A model generated the notes under the pieces. That model made no database searches. It saw only the letters and a list, made by a program, of their open reading frames with translations, and was not told where the DNA came from. Below, piece after piece: positions 27,901 through 40,392 of a stretch of 64,000 nt of DNA. How positions within the stretch are numbered: the first letter of the stretch is position 1; each line of letters begins with the position of its first letter. A program made the translations under genes and the position numbers. The stretch is from Motacilla alba alba. Its lineage: Eukaryota; Chordata; Aves; Passeriformes; Motacillidae. The stretch is from assembly GCF_015832195.1 (NCBI RefSeq), contig NC_052027.1, positions 20,806,688-20,870,687 of the forward strand, written 5' to 3'.

Positions 27901-30900
27901 TTAGAGGGGGTCTTCTGCATTTGAGCTAACCTGCAAAGCCAGACTCCTTTCACAGGAGTCTGGCTTTGCAGAAACACATTTGGGCAGTAAAAAAGCCTCT
28001 AAGAAGTAGGTTTAAAGAAGACAGCTAGAATAAGCTTTCTTTTCTTATATTTGTCTATTATTTTTAAAATCTAGAAGTAAGAGTAGAAAGAATGAAATTC
28101 CTAACCTGTTCAGAGACAGCAGGATAGAGGATCACTTACTCTTCCTTATGGAGTTGGGCAGCTAAGTCTAACCTAGTTACCTTAAGCTGCATCTAATCCA
28201 TAGAGAACTAGGCACCTCTGGGAGACAAGCAGTCAAATTTCAAGTCAGGTCACATGAATCATCATCAGGAAACACTCATATATTCATCTAGTTGGGTTAA
28301 CCAGCCCTAAGTTTGCCCTGCAGTTGGTTTTTATTTTGCTGTTTGTTTGCAGAGCAATTTTAAAAAACAAACAAATGAAAAACAACCCAAAACCGGCTGA
28401 TGTGAAAATGGGGAAAAAAAGATTCCCTTGTAATTGGGCAATTCTTGGCAACAGCACATCATATGACAGTTAAGTGGAAAAACATCTGTGTATGGGTGTA
28501 TGGATGGCCCTGGACAGTGGCATGGTGGAGGAAGGAGTAGCAAGGAAAGGAGGACAAGCAAAGCTCACACAGTGGCCAACTTCACATCTGTCCTTAAAAG
28601 AAGACTCATGAGTAATGAAAGAGCTTTTTGAATGTGTAAAGAGAGAAAGTGAATTTAATAAATATTAAATGCATTTTTAAGTGTGCCTTCAGGAGTAAAT
28701 TAGTCTCAACAACCTGTTGTTTGGTGGATTGTGTTACAGTGGTTTTTCCCTCCCAACTTTTTCTCAGTGCAAACTTTTCAGCCTTTCCAGTCTCTTTCCA
28801 GGGTAGAAACATGCTGACTGTTTAAACTGATCCTATAGGCAAGCTGGAAAAAGTGCCAAAGGGCAGTAGAAGCAGGCACTGTTTTCTGCTCTCCTTCTGG
28901 AGCACAGGGGTAACAGTGGGAAAACTGCACAGAAGATCTCAGCACTGCTGTAGCTCTGCCTGTATGATCACAGGAATCATTGATGGGCCAAGTGGGATGT
29001 CTGACTCACCACCAAGTAAGAGATGTGAATAACCATTTTCCTCTCTGCTGGCTCCAGCACAGAAGGTGGCAGTGGTTCCAAAGGAACAGACCCATCAACA
29101 TCAACCACTACGCCAACAAGAAGAGCGCGGCCGAGAGCATGCTGGACATCGCCCTGCTGATGGCCAACGCCTCCCAGCTCAAAGCTGTCATGGAGCAAGG
29201 GCCCTCCTTTTCCTTTTACATCCCGCTGATCATTCTCATCAGTCTGTCGCTCACCCTGCAAGTTATGGTGGGAGTGCTCTTGATATTCCTTGGTAGGTAG
29301 CAACAGCAAGAACCACTGACTTGTATTTTTCTTATAGGACACAGCCTATAAGATGGTGAATAAACACACCCTTTGCTTTTAAAAAGCCTTTATCTCAGAA
29401 CCAATTCAGGTTAGAATCACAGAATCATTTAGGTTGGGAAAGACCTCTAAGATCATCTAGTCCAAAAGTTAACCCAGCACTGCCCTGTTCACCACTAAAT
29501 CAGGTACATAAACATCACAATTGCACATCTTTTAAATATCTCCAGGCGTGGTGACTCAACCACTACCCTGGGCAGTCTGTTCCAATGCTTGATAACCCTT
29601 TCAGTGAAGAAGTTTTTCCTACTATCCAAAAATACAGATTTTCTCTTGAAACCGTAGAAATACTGCAACAAAGTGAGGAACGGCAACTTTATGTAAAATC
29701 TTCAATTTTTATCATCTTCCTCCTACTCATTTGCCCATACTATGAATATTTCTTCCTCCAGAAAGCCTGAGGAGGAAGGAAAGTTATGAAATATTGTAAA
29801 AGAAACATCAGTAGACCAGATAGGATAATGCAGTCTATCCAGTTTCATAATAATGGTTTTGGCAAGATCTGTTACTTAATCTTATGACTGAAATGTATTT
29901 CTTCCGCATCATATAAGAAAATAATGTGAATGTGGAACTCCAAAAGGGAAGTGAAAGTCAAAATGTCCATCGTCATGTTGGTGTGGCATGTTGTCTTTAG
30001 CTTGGCTGTGTTGCAATCAAACTGCATCTACCATTGCCCACCTGGAATAAATGACACCGCCACTGGTAGGAAACAGCTGTGGATCATTTCTGCTAGTGAT
30101 ACGGGATCATTTATTCTCATAACATTTTTCAAATCTCATCCTTTACCTTAGTTTGAACTAGATAACTGACCTTGGGCCTAATGTAAATGAAAAGGCAGAC
30201 TTCACACATGGCATTTAATGAGTTTTGGGTGCCACCTTTGGCATCCATGTCAATCTTTCAGTGTTCTACTCTCTTATCACAGCTGAAAAACAATGTTCTC
30301 TTCAAGGAGAAAGTTCCTAGGGATCCAGGATACACGTGGCTTGTAATATTCACAGTTGATGTGGCTTTTTTCTTTCTTACAAAAGAGATGGAATACAGCT
30401 GTCTCTTCATTGTTAGAGTTGGTGCAAGAGCAGAATCCAGGTGTTGGCTCAGAGGAGGTTGCAGAAGGGGACTGGAAAAAAAGCCAACTTGTTGATGCTG
30501 GCAGGTGTAGGAAATGAGTAATGGAAAAATCAGTAAAATACTTCTATGTTCCTCAGTTGAAGGCATCTCTGTGGTTGCTTCAGCAGGCTTTGAGGCTGTA
30601 AACAAGCTCCCTGTCTTTCTGTTGGGCAATAATTTCTCGGTATATGCTGAGATACTGCTTTTTAATGCTTGTTTCTGCAAGACACTGCTGAAATGGTTTC
30701 AATTGCTATTATCTTACAGGCCTCATGTTCAGTCCCATTGGTGGCTGGAGACAAGGACGACACACACACCTCAAAGCTCCATGCGACAAACAGCATGTTC
30801 TGCGTGTCCAAACCTAGAATATGTAGGGAATTTGAAAACCCTGGTCTCAACTGCTAATTGGTCTGATCCCCACACAGCCCGGCTCCTGACCAGTGAGATG

Positions 30901-33595
30901 TCTGCAGCTTAGGATGGAACGTAATTGGTTGAGGTTCCTGTCTGTCAAAGCAGGAGCTAGTTTATGGAACCAGTTGGGTTTCTTATTTATAGCCAAATTA
31001 CTTGCCCAGTACAAGACAGTTTCTACTGTGATGAATTGCTGTCAATTTTATCTTTGTCACATTGAGGGTAACAGAACCCTTGGCTTATGATGAGGCACTC
31101 TTGGAGCAGTGTTGGCCTGCTAAGGTCAAAGACAGGAAGAAGACAGGAAACAGGACACGAAGGTATGAAGATACAGGCATCAGAGCAAGAACTTGCTTTT
31201 CACAATGTATATTTTATAGTTTTGGCTTGAAGGAATAGTTTGTTTCTGTCCAGCCATGAAATTCTGTCTCTTCAAGCTCTCACATGGCCAAACAAGAGTC
31301 TGTGCCACCATCCAGTTTCTTTCCTTGAGTCAGGGTTTTATCCTGGGAGCTACCAGTTCTCACAGTTTCTACTAGGTATTAAAAGCTTTTCCTCCTTCTA
31401 AAGAGCCTTTCACAAAAACAATGTGAGAAATGTTCAGCAAACTTGTCCTTGGAAAGGATTTGGTGACCTTAACTTCTTGGAAGAAGAGCAAAGAATGTCT
31501 TGAAATAGTTTCAGTGGCATGAAATCATAGTAATCCATTATAATAAAATACTTAAAGAATAACTGTTCTTAAGAACATTTTCAGAAACACCCTCATCTTT
31601 AGTGCTGTAATTACAAAGATAGGATTACTGCAATTCTACTTCAAAGTTCCTAAACTGACAAGTATTACTTGTCTTCTCTGACCCTCCTGTGGATAAAAGG
31701 GCAGCTCTGAAAGTGTCAGTTTGCCTTTCAGCGTGATTCCTTTTAACTCACATAACAGATCAGGCCATTATTGCCTTTCTATTTTTATCCCACTGTCTCA
31801 AATGCTCTTATTCTATATTTCAGAACTAATGATTCAGTTTCATTTATTCTTCATTCACATGGCAGTACCTAGAGTCCTTCCAGGTCCTGTTGAGGTGCAA
31901 GCATCCACATGCCTCCAGGTACTTTACAGATGTGGAAACTCATTTTAAGGTTGAAATACTACTGAAATTATTTAATGCCTGCAGAGGTGTGCAGTAGCTT
32001 CTCAGGGCAGTTCCCCCACACTGTTCTTCAATGCTTTGCCTGGTCTGTGATGTTTGACTACACTGCTTTAGCAAACAGGACTTGAGCAGGTGCTCATAAT
32101 TCCTTGAAACCAAAACAGCATTATTAGGGACCCCAGGCTGTTAGCCCTTCAGCACCACAAGTGTGTTTGCAACCACTTAAGTGCTTCAAGAACAAGGGAT
32201 ATTGGTTCAGTGGTGCACTTCTGCAGTATGGAACATGCTGATGATGGCATAAGCAAGGAACAAGATGTATTTTGTGTGGTAGAGTCATAAGCTGTATGTC
32301 TATGTATGTGCCCATCAAAAGGAGCTCTAAGTTTTATGTTGCTGTAAAAACGTGTCTAGTATAAACTTTCTCTCACGTGTTGTGCACATGCAGACACAAG
32401 CTCCAGTGATATATGCTCTTGAGAACTTGGAGTCTCAACACACAAAACCCATTGTCAAAACATGCTCCAGAATTCATCAGCACTCACTCCATCAGCATCA
32501 AAGAAATGTAGCCAAGGGTCTCAGCTGCAGGGCCCTTGATGCCAGAGAACAGAGACAGGAAACTCTTGGGTTTTCACATGGTGTTTCAGTGGGCATGATA
32601 GTATTTGGTCCATGTTGGATCTGATGACCTTGGAGGTCTTTTCCAGCCCTAATGATTCTATGATGCCAGGCAAGTGCCCCAGACTTCTCACTGTCTTAAA
32701 CCAAACCTATTATCAGCGCAATGTAACTGATTTGTATGCTATCACGAGGCCTGGAATCCAAGCTTACACTACATTAATGTTTGTGTGAGCCTCCCTCACT
32801 CCCTTTAGCAGTTCAACTGAAAAACATGTGCAAGAAACAAAGGAAAATGTTTACACAGCAGATGCTCTCTATAGAAAGGACTGCACCTACACTGTTGTGA
32901 CACCTCCTTCTGTTTAACAGATAGAGTACCCTTGCTTTCTAAAAACAGAATCAGGGCAAAGGCAGGGAGTACAAGGGAATACAAGCTGGGGAAAGGCACC
33001 AGTACCGAAAAAAATCCAGCTCTGGTAATGAGATTTGTAGAATTTTAACTGAGAAATTTAACTTCATCCTGTCGGGGCTTCAAGCTTCGTGTATTCAAGA
33101 CTGAAATAATTTTTAAATGCTTAAAGTCTGCAACAAAGCTAGGCTTCAAAACATCAAGAACTCGAAAGATTTCTGGTGATGTTAGTGCATCCATTACTTC
33201 CCATGTGTCTCCACAGAGATTAGATGCTAATTACTGGAAGTTAATAAGCTCCTTGTTGTTACAGACCTTCCCCTTAGCACTTTCACTGACACTGCAGAAT
33301 CTGACTTCCCTTTTAAATATGACTGATTCAAATAGCTTAGCATAAGATAAATTCTGTAACTGCAGCGGTATGAAACCTTTTATTCTGGATTTTGAGATAT
33401 ACATACTATTAAACATTTTTTTTCTCCTTTCTCTTTGAAGTAAAATATGACCTTAACAACCCTGCAAAACATGGAAAGCTGAATTTCCTCAACAACCTTG
33501 CAACTGGACTAGTATTCATTATAGTAGTTGTGAATATTTTTATCACTGCCTTTGGAGTGCAGAAACCAGTTGCTGAGCCAGCATCAAGACAATAA
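21943..33595 (+). CDS. NINJ1: Ninjurin-1 gene, coding span (3 coding exons)
   Basis: Join 21943-22014, 29058-29292, 33441-33595: 462 nt, 153 aa plus stop, against 152 aa in human. NINJ1 is a small plasma-membrane protein that polymerises during lytic cell death and ruptures the membrane; it also acts in cell adhesion (family knowledge). Visible order: variable acidic N-terminus (1-24); Arg/Trp-rich stretch at 25-36 (R26, R27, W28, W30) where human has the adhesion motif; conserved block from about residue 37 with K45, K46 and D54, equivalent to human K44, K45 and D53; first membrane segment about 78-102; short loop with N108-N109-P110; second membrane segment about 119-140; divergent tail 146-153. 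NINJ2 is excluded because residues 37-145 follow NINJ1, including the TM2 run and the ending FGVQKP. The ATG has a good Kozak context (G at -3 and +4). The gene is driven from a CpG island and converges on CARD19. Confidence 0.96.
22045..22098 (+). repeat. 18-bp tandem repeat, about 3 copies
   Basis: A unit starting CCGGCGCCCG is repeated at 22045-22062 and 22063-22080 (identical), with a diverged third copy at 22081-22098. It lies 30 bp inside NINJ1 intron 1, within the CpG island. Confidence 0.85.
23250..23285 (+). repeat. (CA)n microsatellite
   Basis: About 18 uninterrupted CA units in NINJ1 intron 1. Confidence 0.95.
24883..24912 (+). repeat. Poly(T) tract, 30 T
   Basis: Uninterrupted T run in NINJ1 intron 1. 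Confidence 0.95.
25190..25580 (+). mobile_element. CR1 LINE fragment (sense)
   Basis: 3' part of a CR1 retroposon, from the AGGAGGAGGCTGAGGGGAGA segment to the tail CCTATTCTGTGATTCTGT. 5'-truncated, as CR1 usually is. Inside NINJ1 intron 1. Confidence 0.9.
27932..27972. repeat. Perfect inverted repeat, 18-bp arms, 5-nt loop
   Basis: CTGCAAAGCCAGACTCCT at 27932-27949, loop TTCAC, exact reverse complement at 27955-27972. Located in NINJ1 intron 1. Confidence 0.95.
29058..29292 (+). CDS. NINJ1: NINJ1 coding exon 2
   Basis: The acceptor is the CCAG ending at 29057 after a pyrimidine-rich tract; the donor is CTTG|GTAGGT. Phase is 0 in and 1 out. A second AG at 29061-29062 would break the frame, which decides the start. 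The exon encodes the Arg/Trp-rich motif, the two amphipathic helices and TM1. Residue 94 is Met where human has Gly93. Confidence 0.96.
29413..29640 (-). mobile_element. CR1 LINE fragment
   Basis: Reverse orientation: begins GAATCACAGAATCATTTAGG, then the CR1 3' region. Inside NINJ1 intron 2. Confidence 0.9.
32600..32663 (+). mobile_element. CR1 3' tail
   Basis: TTGGATCTGATGACCTTGG followed by TTCCAGCCCTAATGATTCT, a typical CR1 end. Inside NINJ1 intron 2. Confidence 0.8.
33441..33595 (+). CDS. NINJ1: NINJ1 coding exon 3 with stop codon
   Basis: The acceptor is TTTGAAG after a long T/C tract. The split valine codon (G|TA) leads into [10 protein letters not shown] and TM2. The stop TAA is at 33593-33595. 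Seven nucleotides later there is a strong donor, CAG|GTGAGT at 33602/33603, so the 3' UTR is probably spliced. Confidence 0.95.
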
Positions 33596-35476
33596 GGACC
33601 AGGTGAGTGTGGTCTCCTGCAGCATGAGTTAGCAGAGCACTGCATCCAGGAATGCAGGGCACACTGGGGCACTTCAGAAGCAGCCACAAGCTGATCTGTA
33701 CTGTTGAAGTTCTTGCACATACCTGAGCTCACTTCCCATTAGTGCAAAAGCAGAAGCTGCTGGGAACCGGTAAGCTATTACAATGTGTTTGTGAATGTCG
33801 AGTTCAAAAGTTGATGGCAGCACATGTGTCACCCGTAGGAAGTGTAAGGATTGTCCTGGCCTAGCCACTCCTTTTCCTTACTGCTGACTGAGACAATAAG
33901 GAAATAATGTTGTTCTGCTTTCTCCAAATGCCTCTCCTTTTTTTAAGGAAGGTTTGCATCCAGTCTGTTACTTAATGCTGAAGACAATCTGTTTCCAAGT
34001 AGCTAGGGCTGTTAAATCTGACATGTAACACTGCACACGCTAGAGCCTCCCAGTTTCTGTGCTGGCTCCAGATTGTGTGGCTCCCCTGTCCTTCACAGGA
34101 CAGGGTTTTGCTCTGTGGGACTCAGCTCACAAAGATGAGCCCTATGTGGCCATTTAGGACAATGTTGTTGCTCTACCTGCACTTGCAGCTTTGTTCTTTA
34201 TTTATACAGAAGGATAAATACAGGAATTGTGGGGATCAAACTGGGTATCTTCCTAGCATCATAGCTATGATGAGCGGTTTGGAAGGACATAAACCTAAAT
34301 TATAGACTTGTAATGCAAGAAGCACCAAGATCAACATCTGCCTTTAAAGTAGCACTGCTAAGTCTGTGCATGCCAACATTGCTCTCTGGCACTTGGTCTC
34401 CCAGCTGTCAGCCTAGGGTCAGAGACCTGCTGAAGAAGGAATGACTGGGCTCACAGGCCATGGTTGTACTCTGTACTACACAGACAGCCCATGCAAGTTA
34501 CATTACTGCTTTGTGCAAACTTCTACAGGAAACCCTTTTTCCATGAAAAAGAAGATACAAGGCCTTTAAACCATTAATCTGTAGATGAACGATGCAACAG
34601 AAATCTGTAACAAAATTGGGAGTCAAACCAAAATTTATCATCAGTCAAAACAGCATGGGGAGAAATCATTGTAAAAAATTACTAGGAAAATTAAGAACTA
34701 CAGTAAATTATCTCAGGGTGTGGGTGTAATTTTCTGCTTTAACCAAAACCTGTGGAATTCTGGCAGTGAAACAAGATCGTTCTGATGTGTTTTCTGGCCA
34801 TAGTTGCTACAAACAGACTAATAAGTACTTAATTTTAACAGTGAAGAGCACATAGATTATCTGAGCTATTATTGAAAATGCAGGCAGAATGTTGACTTCA
34901 GCACTACATGTTAAAGCAGTACTGAAGCACTAAACCCAAAATTACACTGGCAAAACCAAGAGAGCTGCATGAAGGATTATTGGAATTTTAGCTGCCTTCA
35001 TGGGACAGAACACACAAAATACCAGGGACAGAGGCAGAGACAAGGATCTGAAATAGGCATGAGGAAGCTCAGAACAGAGCCAGAAGCTGTGGGTTCCTGC
35101 CTCCATGCTCTCACACATGCAGTTTCCTAATTAAACAGCCAAATGTGGTGTCCAGAACCTATTTTTTGCTGCAGACTTGTTAAGTGTAAAAGTTCTGTAT
35201 TGCTTTGGAACATTACAGCTGTTGTTTGCTCATTTGTACCCATTGTTCTTGCTGAAAACATCTGGTCATCTGAATGTAACCTGAAATATAAGTGGTTTTC
35301 AGTCTGTTGCCACAGTCTCCTCAAAACCCTGAAAGAAGTGGGTGGCCATCATGTTTTGGCTTCACCTTTACTATTATGCACCCTTTTCCACAGAAAACTT
35401 AATTCCCCCTTTAAAGTAAATGTGATATTTGTTATAATTCCTGTATCACTAAAATATCAATATCTTTGTGTTTCAG

Positions 35477-36670
35477 AGACCTGGAGCATTCATTTTAGAT
35501 GCCATTTGCAGTTGAGCCAGCTACACTGGACACAGTGGGGAAAGAAAAATAATTTGAAGAAGCTGGACACACCAAGCAGCTTTCTCAAGCTTCCAGCACA
35601 CTTGTATACCTGAAAGTTTCCCATGTGTTAATATTTAAATTGTTTGGCATCTAGGAAAAGGTTAGCTTTGCCCCAAGGATGCTGTTTTTTTCTGGAATAT
35701 TGACATTTCAATTTCTGAAGAAACTTCCATTTTTTTTCAGAGAAGTGACATAAATTCATGAAACAAGGAAATATCATCTGGTAGCATTTCACAGGACTTT
35801 TCTTTTACATGCCTTTGGTTTTTGTGGCAATTTATCATTTCCATGATGGTAAGAAATGTCAGGCCTTTGATTCTGGCATGGTCATATTGTCATTTATTTC
35901 ACAGCTTGGCACCAAGCCCTTGTACTCTGTAGCCCAGCAGGGCTCTTCCTTTGCAGTGTGTAAAGGTAGCTGTGCTTCTGCACAGCTTTTTGTTTCGCTT
36001 TTTTTTCCCACTCTAGCTAAAGGAAAGATGAGACAAACAGAAACAAGCAGCATTCTTTTGTCCAGTTTTGTTCACAGGTAATAATTTCCATTGTTTCTTC
36101 TGGACACACTTAAAATGTCCTGTCCTTCATGCACAGACACAAATCACCTAATTGTTAATGGTTTCTTACCATGAACTGCTATTCTGTGCATTCTGTGCAT
36201 TATATGTAAGTATTTGAATCATAGAGTAAGTATGATTCAAGAGACCTTTAGAGGTCATCTTGTTCCATCCCCTGCCATGGGAGGGACACCTTCCACTACC
36301 CCAAGTTGCTCCAAGCCCTGTCCAACCTGGCCTTGGACACTTCCAGGGATCCAGAGGCAGCCACAGCTGCTCTGGGCACCCTGTGCCAGGGCCTGCCCAC
36401 CTTCATTGTAAAAGGTTCTTTCTTATATCAAATTTCTGGAAACTCTATTAGAAGTGCCACCTTTTCTAGGCTCTGCTGGTAAACTGGAGGATCCAGGGTG
36501 AACTTTTACTGTTAAACTGGTACCAAGTGCCTGTCAGCAGCAATTCAAATGGCAAAATGAACTGAGTTTTTCTCTCTAGTTTCCTCTATCTCTTCCCATC
36601 GATTGCTGCAGTTCTGTTCCTTTTATAAGTTTATGGCTAAAAGCAAAATAAATTTTTACATTTTTATTTT
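35477..36670 (+). other. NINJ1: Candidate NINJ1 3'-UTR terminal exon
   Basis: A good acceptor (TTGTGTTTCAG, ending 35476) is followed by no conserved reading frame. The first + strand AATAAA I see downstream is at 36647-36652. With the donor just after the NINJ1 stop, this suggests a noncoding last exon of about 1.2 kb containing an antisense CR1 piece at 36216-36425. The acceptor choice and the end are inferred; RNA data are needed. Confidence 0.4.
36216..36425 (-). mobile_element. CR1 LINE fragment in the putative NINJ1 3' UTR
   Basis: Starts GAATCATAGAG and continues through the CCTGCCATGGGAGGGACACC segment typical of reversed CR1. Confidence 0.85.
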
Positions 36671-38039
36671 AAAAAATATATATAGAGAGAGAGTTATAAA
36701 TATCTTCTAGTCTCTTACCTGCTGGCTCAGGGACTTACACTTTTTCTAAATGCACTATTGCTAATAATGGTGTAGGTTACAAGAATTTCTTCAGCAAAAA
36801 ACTTTTTAGTAATTTTATTTCCAAAGTATCATACCTGCAGTCAGAAAAATCTAAGTTTTCTAGTTTTCGAGGGTTTTTTTTCTAATTTTTTTCTGCATCT
36901 ATATGTAGATGCAAGATGTAGATTTGTATGAATCAATTTTCTTGGCATTAATTTTCAAAAGCTCCTTTGTACATAAGAATAGAAGATTGACTTCATGTGT
37001 CTCATCTCATTTATAGGTTTTATTACTGACCTTTCTCTTTGGTTATGTCTCAAAGCCCACTGATGTACCAAACATTCATGTATACATTCTGTAAGAATTA
37101 CTAACAGAAAACAAATCAAACTCATGTGATTAGTAATGGAATAGATATTCTTTATTTTCTAATTTGTCTTCTGTTGCTTCATTTCCATTGTAACATGCAT
37201 TTAACCGGTATCCAGCAGGCAGTGGTTTAATTTTGTGGGCTGTACTAATATAAATATAACTCAGAACAAGTTCTGAATGAGCACGCAGGACAACTTCCTT
37301 CCTGTATTTATTTTTCACAAACCACCAACTGCTGTAGGACTCTTCATGCCCACTTGTGGCTGTCACACTTCTGATGCTGCTTCCCATGTCTTCTATTGTG
37401 ATTAAGTAAGATTTGCAAAACATTCTCAGACATGAAATCTGTATTTTAAGTCTTTGAAGCCTTCAGGGTTCATGCATTTTTTAGCAGACAGAAGCATCTG
37501 CAAGTTGGTTTCAAGTATAAATAATTTAATCACAGGATTATTATTCCTTTAAGTCAGGTGCTGCTTTAAAATCCAGGCAAGTATCTCAGAGGAGCAGCAA
37601 ACAAATACATATATTTGACTCATTCTTGGACTCGTTCTTTGGTTTGCTGTGTTTTTTCAGAGTTCTTGATTGGAGGCAAATATCTCTTTTAAAAAGAGGT
37701 CATCAATAATGAAGCAAGATGAATTTTCCAGGCTGTGTGGAAAGCAGTTCATGCCAGGTCAGCCGTTTGCTCCTGTTTCATAAGCTCTGGGCAGGGTGAG
37801 CACTGCTCATGGTCCTTCTCATTAGACCTTTCAGCATGCAGAATAGCCTCGGCTGGAATTTTCAGCATAGCTGAGGCAGGTGGCAACAACCATATTTAAA
37901 GGAACACACTCCGAGTATTTGTCTTCCAAACCAGATCACTGCTGGAGCTCATTCTGATGCTGAGTCTTATATAAAATGGGCTGAAGCAGAAAACACCATC
38001 CTGGTTTCTGTATCCCCGCAACTGCCATTCAGTTCTTTG

Positions 38040-38690
38040 AATTAACAACTTCTTTACCCTCAGTGAGTTTGCAGATGATACTAAGGTTGCTGGGAGTATT
38101 GATGTGCTGTCAGGCAGGAAGGCTCCATAGTTTTATCTGGAGAGGCTGGATCCGAGGCCAGTGATCTGAGGTTGAGCAAGGCCAAGTGCCAGGTCCTGTC
38201 CTTGGGTCACAACAGCCCCTGCAGCTCCAGGCTGAGCCAGAGGGGCTGGAAAGGGCTGACAGGAAAGGCCCTGGGGGTGCTGGTGGCAGTGGCTGAGCAG
38301 GAGCCCAGGTGGGTAAGAAGGACCAGGGCACCTTGGGCTGTTCAGCACTGGTGTGGCAGCAGGGCCAGGGCAGTGCCCGTCCCCGTGCTGGACATTCTGG
38401 GGTCAGTTTTGAGCCCCTCACAACAAGAAAGAGCTTGAAGGGCTGGAGTGTGTCCAGAGAAGGGAACAGAGCTGGGGAAGGGGCTGAGGGAGCTGGGGAA
38501 GGGGCTCAGCCTGGAGAAAAGGAGGCCCAGAGGGAATCTCTTGGCTCTGCACAACTCCCTGACAAGAGGGGGCAGCTGAGGGGGTTCTGGCTCTGCTCCC
38601 AGGAAACAAGGACAGGAGGAGACAGAATGGCTTCAAACTGTGCCAGGGGAGGGTCAGGTGGGGTGTTGGGAGGAATTGGACAGCACCAGT
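38040..38690 (+). mobile_element. CR1 LINE ORF2 C-terminal remnant
   Basis: Translation begins with decayed reverse-transcriptase residues (EFADDTK) and continues into a KCQVLSLG segment, both standard CR1 ORF2 landmarks, with stops and frameshifts. It lacks the final 3' repeat. This explains the clustered open frames here. Confidence 0.85.
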
Positions 38691-39319
38691 TCCTGGAATA
38701 GGTGGTGTTTCTGATAAGCCCAAGAGAAGCTGAGCCCAGGTGCGTTTCTCAGATCATGGTGCAATTTGAAAAGGGGCTGCAGGAGACACCACCACCAGGG
38801 CCCCACCACCCAGTGCACACAGCAGTCTTGCTGGAGCCTGTTAGTATTCACAGGTGATCAACAGAGCTGAACCAGAAGCTGAGATGTCCCTAGAGAAAGA
38901 AGTAAACTCAAATAAATGAGAGAACGTACTCCAGGAAGAGATAAATAACGACATGCTCACAGCAGGCCTTAGGGCAGAGTTTCCATCAGAGTCTGGGTTG
39001 CATCCAAGTGCTGCAGCGTGACATGTCAGCTGTACCTGGAGTTTCACTCCTCTCCCCATCACTGAGTATTCCTATCCTGACACTGGAACACATCCAGCAG
39101 CAGTGGGAGGGCAGAGGAGGCAGAAGCATGGGCAGAGCTGACCGAACAACTTGAGCCAATCAGACAGCTCTTGGGCATGTCAGGAAGCAAACACACATTG
39201 TTGGAAGTACATCTACAGCAAAGAGACAGGAAAAAATGTGGTCTATAAAGGCTTCAGCTGTTGGCAGAATTTCTTATTTTCACACTGATCAAATTATTTT
39301 CACTGTATGAAATCATGAA

Positions 39320-39400
39320 GTCACAGAATCACTGAATCATTTAGGATGGAAGAGATATCAAAGATCATTGAGTCCAACTTTTGAGTGACTCCACCTGTAA
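39320..39400 (-). mobile_element. CR1 3' fragment
   Basis: GTCACAGAATCACTGAATC, AGGATGGAAGAGATATC, CATTGAGTCCAAC. Confidence 0.75.
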
Positions 39401-40392
39401 ATGCTCCCCCCCATCCTCCCTCCTGATGTTTGTAGTCCATGGCCGTGCCAGTGGGAAGGTCACTGATGTGTCAGTGCAGGATAGGGTGTGAAACACAGGA
39501 TACAATCTTTTCAAAACAATATCTAACCAATAATTATCCAACTTCCTAACAGGGTGGTGACAAAACATTAACTGCCCTCCTGTTGGATACTATGGGTTAT
39601 TTTGAATTCACTATTCCTCCACAGTCTGTTGAAGGTCTGTTTTCATGGTTCATTTTATCCCCTTGGGTTCTCATAACGAGAACTATTTACTAACCTGGCT
39701 GCCTTCCCAAGAAGAGTGCCACAGCTCTCAGTCAGGAACAGAGACTTATCAATAGCTCCTCATCAGGCAAGTCAGGCTTTGTCAGAAATGGAGATTGCAA
39801 AAACTCAGGCTCCTTTTTCATTCAGCCTCCTTCCTGATGTTTTCCACTCCTCTCTTTTCAGTCTTCCAGCCTAGAAGTTGCCCCACCCCCTTTTTAATGG
39901 TACAAGTTTTAACTAATTGAGAGGTGAGTGTAAATATGGTGCCACGCTAGGAAGCACCATAGTAGGATTACTGAAACATTGCAAAACATTTTCACTGGTA
40001 CCAAAAATATTTGAGAATAAATCAGTTTCATCACCACTCAACATTACCACAGATTTCTGGCATGAAGGATGAAAATAATCTAAACTCTTGAGAAGGCCTT
40101 ATGTTTCAGATTTGTTTTGGACATGTGGAAGATATGGAGGGAGACAGCTATGTGTCTTTACCCTGAAATAGGAGTTACTTTTTTCTGTATCAGAAAACAT
40201 GATTCACCAGGCATGCCAGGGAGAGCATTGCTCAGGAAAGAAATGACTGTTTCCCCTCAGGCCTCTCCATCCCTTGTAGAGTTTCAAATCCTGGCAATGT
40301 GACTTGGGAACATGTCTGAACTTCACAAACTGTGTGAAGTGCACTAACTGGGGACCATTGGGAGCAAGCCACAATGTGCCTGTGTGGGTCAC

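Larger units (their letters stand above)
22015..29057 (+). other. NINJ1: NINJ1 intron 1
   Basis: 7.0 kb GT-AG intron. It contains the CpG-island tail, a (CA)n microsatellite at 23250-23285, a 30-T tract at 24883-24912, a + strand CR1 at 25190-25580 and a perfect hairpin at 27932-27972. No further exon was recognised. Confidence 0.85.
29293..33440 (+). other. NINJ1: NINJ1 intron 2
   Basis: 4.1 kb GT-AG intron. It contains an antisense CR1 (29413-29640), a short sense CR1 tail (32600-32663) and otherwise unremarkable unique sequence. Confidence 0.85.

Noticed and set aside
31564..31577. 14-bp palindrome TGTTCTTAAGAACA
   Set aside because: Short enough to be expected by chance in a window this size, and not in a promoter.
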